From Pontibacter qinzhouensis (GTDB lineage: Bacteria; Bacteroidota; Bacteroidia; Cytophagales; Hymenobacteraceae): a stretch of DNA of 58,126 bases. The notes beneath the pieces are model-generated. The model saw only the letters and a program-made list of their open reading frames with translations. It did no database searches and was not told where the DNA came from. Where the stretch lies: NCBI RefSeq assembly GCF_008017455.1, contig NZ_VRTY01000031.1, forward strand, positions 1-58,126, read 5' to 3'. A program made the translations under genes and the position numbers. This document shows positions 54,469 to 58,126 of the stretch, piece after piece (position 1 is the stretch's first letter; the number at the start of each line of letters is the position of its first letter).

Positions 54469-55622
54469 AGAAGAAAACCCGGATCTTACTTACGATCGAC
54501 TGGTTCCTGCCCGGCTATAAAGCTGGAGGACCTATCAGATCCTGTGCCAACCTGGTTGATCACCTGAAGGAGGAATTCGAATTTTTCATCCTTACCCGCA
54601 ATACAGACTATAACTCAACAGAGCCATTCCCTGGCATAGAGCCTGATACCTGGCAAAAGCTGTATGGGATAACTATTTATTACTTCTCATCCGGAGAGCT
54701 TAGCTATCGCACCTTAAAGCATGTGATGAAGGAGGTGCAGCCGGATATTATCTATATCAATGGAATTTTCTCACGCTACTTCTCCCTCTATCCGCTCTTA
54801 ATCTCTCGGTCGTTGAAAGCCAGGAGAGTAATAGTGGCGGGAAGAGGAATGTTTGCGCCAGGAGCAAGGGAAGTAAAAGGTGGTAAAAAACAACTTTTCT
54901 TTAAAATTGCCCGGTATGTTGGGCTTTACAAATCGATTTTGTTTCATGCAACCAATGAGTTGGAGGCCGGACATATACGTCAGGTACTGGGTAAGAAAAC
55001 GCCGGTTATAATGGCATCGAACCTGGCTGCTAAGTATAACGGGCAGGGTAAGTCAGTGAGCCTCGAAAAGAAAGTAAATCAACTCAGGCTGGTAAGCTTT
55101 GCCCGTATCTCTCCTGAAAAGAATACCCGCTATGGTCTGGAGGTATTGGCCAGTAACAGGTTCGAGGGGGAGATAACGTATGATCTGTTTGGGCAAATTA
55201 ATGATACGGCCTATTGGAATTCCTGCCTGGAAATAATAAAAGTATTGCCTGCCAATATTCAGGTTACTTACAGAGGAAGCATAGACAATACGGAGGTACC
55301 TGCTGCCTTGCAGCAATACCATGCCCTGTTTTTGCCTACCAAAGGAGAAAATTTCGGACATGTTATTCTGGAGAGCCTGACGGCAAGCCTGCCGGTGATA
55401 ATCAGCGACAAAACCCCCTGGCGAAACCTGCATGAGGCTGGTGTAGGGTTCGATTTGCCACTGGAGCAACCAAATAAATTCCATAAAGCTATCGAAAACC
55501 TGCTTAAAATGCCGCAGGAAAACTTTATAACTATGCAGGCAGCTGTCGCAAAATATGCTCTAGAGGTGCTGCAGGACGAAGAAACTTTGACAGCTAACAT
55601 AGCCTTATTCAGTTTGGAATAA
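54465..55622 (+). CDS. GT4 family glycosyltransferase
   Basis: This 385-residue GT-B enzyme opens with RILLTIDWFLPGYKAGGPIR, a segment common to a widespread Bacteroidota EPS transferase family. Further on come VAGRGMFAPGAREVKGGKKQ, LVSFARISPEKNTRYGLEVL and LPTKGENFGHVILESLTASL with PVIISDKTPW. The donor-site Glu lies in HVILESL. It is co-transcribed with the preceding gene (ATGA overlap). A 290-base gap follows with no visible feature. Confidence 0.92.
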   Translation: MKKKTRILLTIDWFLPGYKAGGPIRSCANLVDHLKEEFEFFILTRNTDYNSTEPFPGIEPDTWQKLYGITIYYFSSGELSYRTLKHVMKEVQPDIIYINGIFSRYFSLYPLLISRSLKARRVIVAGRGMFAPGAREVKGGKKQLFFKIARYVGLYKSILFHATNELEAGHIRQVLGKKTPVIMASNLAAKYNGQGKSVSLEKKVNQLRLVSFARISPEKNTRYGLEVLASNRFEGEITYDLFGQINDTAYWNSCLEIIKVLPANIQVTYRGSIDNTEVPAALQQYHALFLPTKGENFGHVILESLTASLPVIISDKTPWRNLHEAGVGFDLPLEQPNKFHKAIENLLKMPQENFITMQAAVAKYALEVLQDEETLTANIALFSLE

Positions 55623-55912
55623 GAATGTAAAGTCAGCAACTCCTAAATAAAAACGGATTATAAATGCTCCTATTAGGGCCATTGAAGTACATTTTTCAGT
55701 ATTTATAATTTGGCGAAACTCCATGATAAAAGTTAAGAGGCAAACTTTACCTTATTCTGGGTCTTTTTAGGTTGAGTTTCCATACTAGCTCTCCTTAACA
55801 TTTCTGCATCTCACTACAACAAGTTTTTTAATTCAAAGGTGGTCTAAATTAAAAAAATGCTAAATTCGCACCGGTATTTTAAATAGTGCTACAATTCCAT
55901 TAATCTATAAGA

Positions 55913-57232
55913 ATGAACAACAATAATAACCTGGTAGTTGAAAACGCGAAGATTGCTGTCATTGGGCTTGGCTACGTTGGTCTGCCGCTTGCCATAGAAC
56001 TAAGCAAGAAATATGATGTGTTAGGGTTTGATATAAATGAAGTACGGGTAAAGGAACTGGGCGAAGGCCAGGATCGTACCCAGGAAGCAGATGTGCAGGA
56101 CCTGGAAGCTGTCATGGCTCTGAAGGGAGTTGACAGGAAGGGGAGAATCGGGCTGTATTTTTCATCTGACACAAAGGAGCTGCGGAAGTATAATACCTTT
56201 ATTGTAACAGTTCCTACACCTATAGACCAGTTTAAAGCACCAGACTTAAGACCATTAATCAAAGCCTCTGAAATGCTTGGTAAGATTTTAAAGCGTGGTG
56301 ACTTGGTGATCTATGAGTCTACGGTATACCCGGGCTGTACGGAAGAAGATTGTGTGCCTGTGCTGGAAAAAATTTCAGGCCTCCAATTCAATAAAGATTT
56401 CTTCGCCGGATATTCACCGGAACGCATCAACCCTGGCGATAAAATTAATACCCTCACAAAAATTAAGAAAGTGACGAGCGGCTCCACACCTGAAATTGCG
56501 GAGCGGGTAGACGATATTTACCGTTCTATTATTGTAGCAGGAACCCATAAGGCTCCAAGTATAAAAGTGGCGGAGGCTTCGAAGGCAATTGAGAACGCCC
56601 AGCGGGATGTGAACATTTCGTTCGTTAATGAGCTTGCCCTTATTTTTGACAGGATCGGTATTGATAGCCACGATGTGATTGAAGCCGCAGGAACGAAGTG
56701 GAACTTTCTGAAGTACAAACCCGGCCTGGTTGGAGGGCACTGCATTGGTGTGGACCCCTATTACCTGGCGCACAAAGCGGAGTCCCTGGGTTACCACCCG
56801 CAGGTGATTCTGTCAGGACGACGTGTAAATGACAACATGGGGCAGTTTGTTGCCAATAAACTGGTGAAGCTGATGATCAACAAAGACCAAAAGATAAAAG
56901 GGGCTAAAGCGCTAATAATGGGTTTTACCTTTAAAGAGAACTGTCCGGATGTGCGGAACACACGTGTAATTGATATTTATCATGAACTGGTTCAGTTTGG
57001 AATGGATGTTGACATTTATGACCCTTGGGCAAATTCAGAGGAAGTGCGGCATGAATATGGTATACAAATAGAAAGCAACCTGAACGAAAACCATGTTTAT
57101 AATGCTATCGTTGTGGCTGTTGCTCATAATGAGTTCCTGAGCATCGACTTTGCCAAGTTGAAGCGAGATAATGCCGTTATTTTTGATACAAAAGCATGTT
57201 TAAATAGGGATCTGGTGGACGCGCGTTTGTAA
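55913..57232 (+). CDS. Nucleotide-sugar 6-dehydrogenase (TviB/WbpO/WbpA-like)
   Basis: This 439-residue NAD-dependent enzyme oxidises a UDP-HexNAc (or related sugar) to the uronic acid. It has the Rossmann motif GLGYVGLP (18-25), TVPTPID (99-105), GYSPERINPGD (166-176) and the catalytic Cys277 in GGHCIGVDPYY. ESTVYPGC and the C-terminal FTFKENCPDVRNTRV are typical of the UDP-N-acetyl sugar branch rather than UDP-glucose dehydrogenase. The exact substrate (GlcNAc, GalNAc or ManNAc) is not decided. It follows 290 bases of non-coding DNA. Confidence 0.93.
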   Translation: MNNNNNLVVENAKIAVIGLGYVGLPLAIELSKKYDVLGFDINEVRVKELGEGQDRTQEADVQDLEAVMALKGVDRKGRIGLYFSSDTKELRKYNTFIVTVPTPIDQFKAPDLRPLIKASEMLGKILKRGDLVIYESTVYPGCTEEDCVPVLEKISGLQFNKDFFAGYSPERINPGDKINTLTKIKKVTSGSTPEIAERVDDIYRSIIVAGTHKAPSIKVAEASKAIENAQRDVNISFVNELALIFDRIGIDSHDVIEAAGTKWNFLKYKPGLVGGHCIGVDPYYLAHKAESLGYHPQVILSGRRVNDNMGQFVANKLVKLMINKDQKIKGAKALIMGFTFKENCPDVRNTRVIDIYHELVQFGMDVDIYDPWANSEEVRHEYGIQIESNLNENHVYNAIVVAVAHNEFLSIDFAKLKRDNAVIFDTKACLNRDLVDARL

Positions 57233-57687
57233 GATGAGTTTTGTTAAGGTGAAGCAGCAGCCTTGACCTCACAGTGTTTTCAAGACTTGTGGGTGCCTGG
57301 GGTAAGGGCAGCAGGAAATTTATCGAAATAGGAAACCCTCATTAACCACCCCTGCATCTCCTTGAAAAAAGGAATTTGATTAGTATTTTTTGCTGAAGTT
57401 TACTCGAAGTAAAGCTATTCTAACAATTTGAGTAACTCCCCTAAGGAAAATGGATAGAAATGCTTCTAGATATGTCATTACATACCTTATTTTAACATTT
57501 CTAATGTTGCTAAATATCATATTTCGTGTTGGGAAGGAATAATACTAAGGTAGTGTTTAGCACTTCCATAGTGTTTTCCCTAATCATCTCTTTTCGCAGT
57601 CATGTATAGTTTCCGGCCACAAGATCTTTCCAAAATGACAGAAAAATAAATATAGTTTTGGAATGAGGTTTATGCAATTGGGTATAA
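57233..57687. other. Intergenic region before the terminal IS
   Basis: This 455-base stretch has no recognised gene. It contains one short frame (57450-57542) described separately. No terminator is obvious after the dehydrogenase gene. Confidence 0.4.
57450..57542 (+). CDS. Possible 30-residue membrane peptide
   Basis: A short frame starts with ATG, preceded directly by CTAAGGAAA, and encodes a peptide with one hydrophobic stretch (VITYLILTFLMLLNIIF) between MDRNASRY and RVGKE. It would be a single-span membrane peptide. It has no recognised family and may be chance. Confidence 0.2.
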   Translation: MDRNASRYVITYLILTFLMLLNIIFRVGKE

Positions 57688-58126
57688 GAGCATGTTTAAA
57701 TTTTGGTGATTGGCAGAAAAAGAGCGAGTCAGCACGTAAGCCATAGAGTAACCACACCTTATAGCTTATGCAATCTCAGTATCAGAGACTCACTGACTCG
57801 CAATGGGAAGCGATTAAAGAAGTGCTTCCTACTTAACGCAAACGCAATCACAGTTTACGGGTTATCGTGGACGCCATTTTCTGGTGCCTTCGCATCGGCC
57901 ATCAGTGGCGGAACCTTTCCGAGAGCTTCCCCAAGTGGCAGTTGGTCTACTACTATTTCAGGAAGTGGCAGAGAGACGGCACCCTCGAGCGCTTGAACTG
58001 GTCACTCAACAAACTGGAGCGTCAGCGGGTCAACAAGGAGCCTACCCCGAGTCAGTTGCACATTGACACCCAGTCTGTTAAGGTTGCTCCTTTCGTGGCA
58101 GAGGACACGGGAGTGGACGGCAACAA
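57688..58126 (+). mobile_element. IS5-family element, truncated by the window end
   Basis: The left end GAGCATGTTTAAATTTT matches the inverted repeats of the IS at 23844-24722 and is preceded by TAA (57685-57687), as expected for a TNA target. From the end to the transposase start is 80 bases in both elements. The right part lies beyond the window. Confidence 0.85.
57768..58126 (+). pseudogene. IS5-family transposase, nonsense codon near the start
   Basis: The frame begins MQSQYQRLTDSQWEAIKEVL and meets TAA at 57834-57836, where the related copy at 23875-24642 has His (LPTHRKR). After it the frame is open to the window end: SLRVIVDAIFWCLRIGHQWR, FPKWQLVYYYFRKWQ, then IDTQSVKVAPFV with the first catalytic Asp. 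The two proteins are clearly related but differ at many positions, so this is a different member of the group, not a recent duplicate. It is probably inactive. Confidence 0.8.

Noticed and set aside
1..58126. CRISPR array, tRNA, rRNA or prophage
   Set aside because: I saw no regularly spaced repeats with unique spacers, no cloverleaf-like sequences and no phage structural genes. The R58 copies are kilobases apart and in both orientations.

Overview
The window looks like chromosomal DNA of a Bacteroidota bacterium, most likely Cytophagales (Hymenobacteraceae, Pontibacter-like). The reasons are the abundance of lipoproteins with Bacteroidota-style signal peptides, an MbnP/di-heme peroxidase cassette, DUF4136, EcsC, DUF1206 and DUF481-type genes, weak or absent Shine-Dalgarno sites at most starts, a few TAnnTTTG-type -7 promoter elements, and the insertion-sequence families present. 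The genus is inferred, not proven.

The left third (1-21 kb) is moderately GC-rich housekeeping and accessory sequence. It holds a GH2-like glycosidase, a nucleotidyltransferase-fold protein with a metallophosphoesterase, two di-heme cytochrome c peroxidases followed by an MbnP-like lipoprotein, a small GNAT, EcsC, an M1 aminopeptidase, an L,D-transpeptidase overlapping a cupredoxin lipoprotein, an XRE regulator, an Hpt protein with a sigma-54 response regulator, DUF1206, DUF4136 and an HD hydrolase. Most large gaps between these genes carry one copy of a 57-61 bp repeat with conserved ends; I count eight copies between 1.3 and 19.5 kb and none afterwards. Two copies of a larger element with terminal inverted repeats (MITE-like) and an ion-channel pseudogene lie in the same stretch.

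From 21 to 24.8 kb the DNA is an insertion-sequence graveyard: a frameshifted IS with intact 16-17 bp ends, a degraded IS4-type remnant, and a decayed DUF481 gene cut by a complete IS5-family element. Removing that element together with one copy of its TAA target duplication rejoins the DUF481 reading frame through to its stop codon.

From 24.9 to 57.2 kb lies a large exopolysaccharide or capsule locus, entirely on the plus strand. It has a Wza-type export lipoprotein, a Wzc-type tyrosine autokinase with a Gly-Tyr tail, an IS1182-like remnant abutting an IS3-family element, GDP-fucose synthesis (fcl, gmd), a Wzm/Wzt-type ABC exporter, an aminotransferase with a NeuD-type acyltransferase, fourteen glycosyltransferases, a Wzy-type polymerase, an MsbA/PglK-type ABC half-transporter and a nucleotide-sugar 6-dehydrogenase. 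Many genes overlap by 1-4 bases, which suggests translational coupling. The core (about 33-53 kb) is visibly more A+T-rich than both flanks, as expected for an exchangeable serotype-specific segment. The expected product is a polymer containing fucose, a uronic acid and an N-acylated amino sugar; this is inference. The window ends inside a second IS5-family element of the same group as the one at 23.8 kb, whose transposase has an early stop codon.
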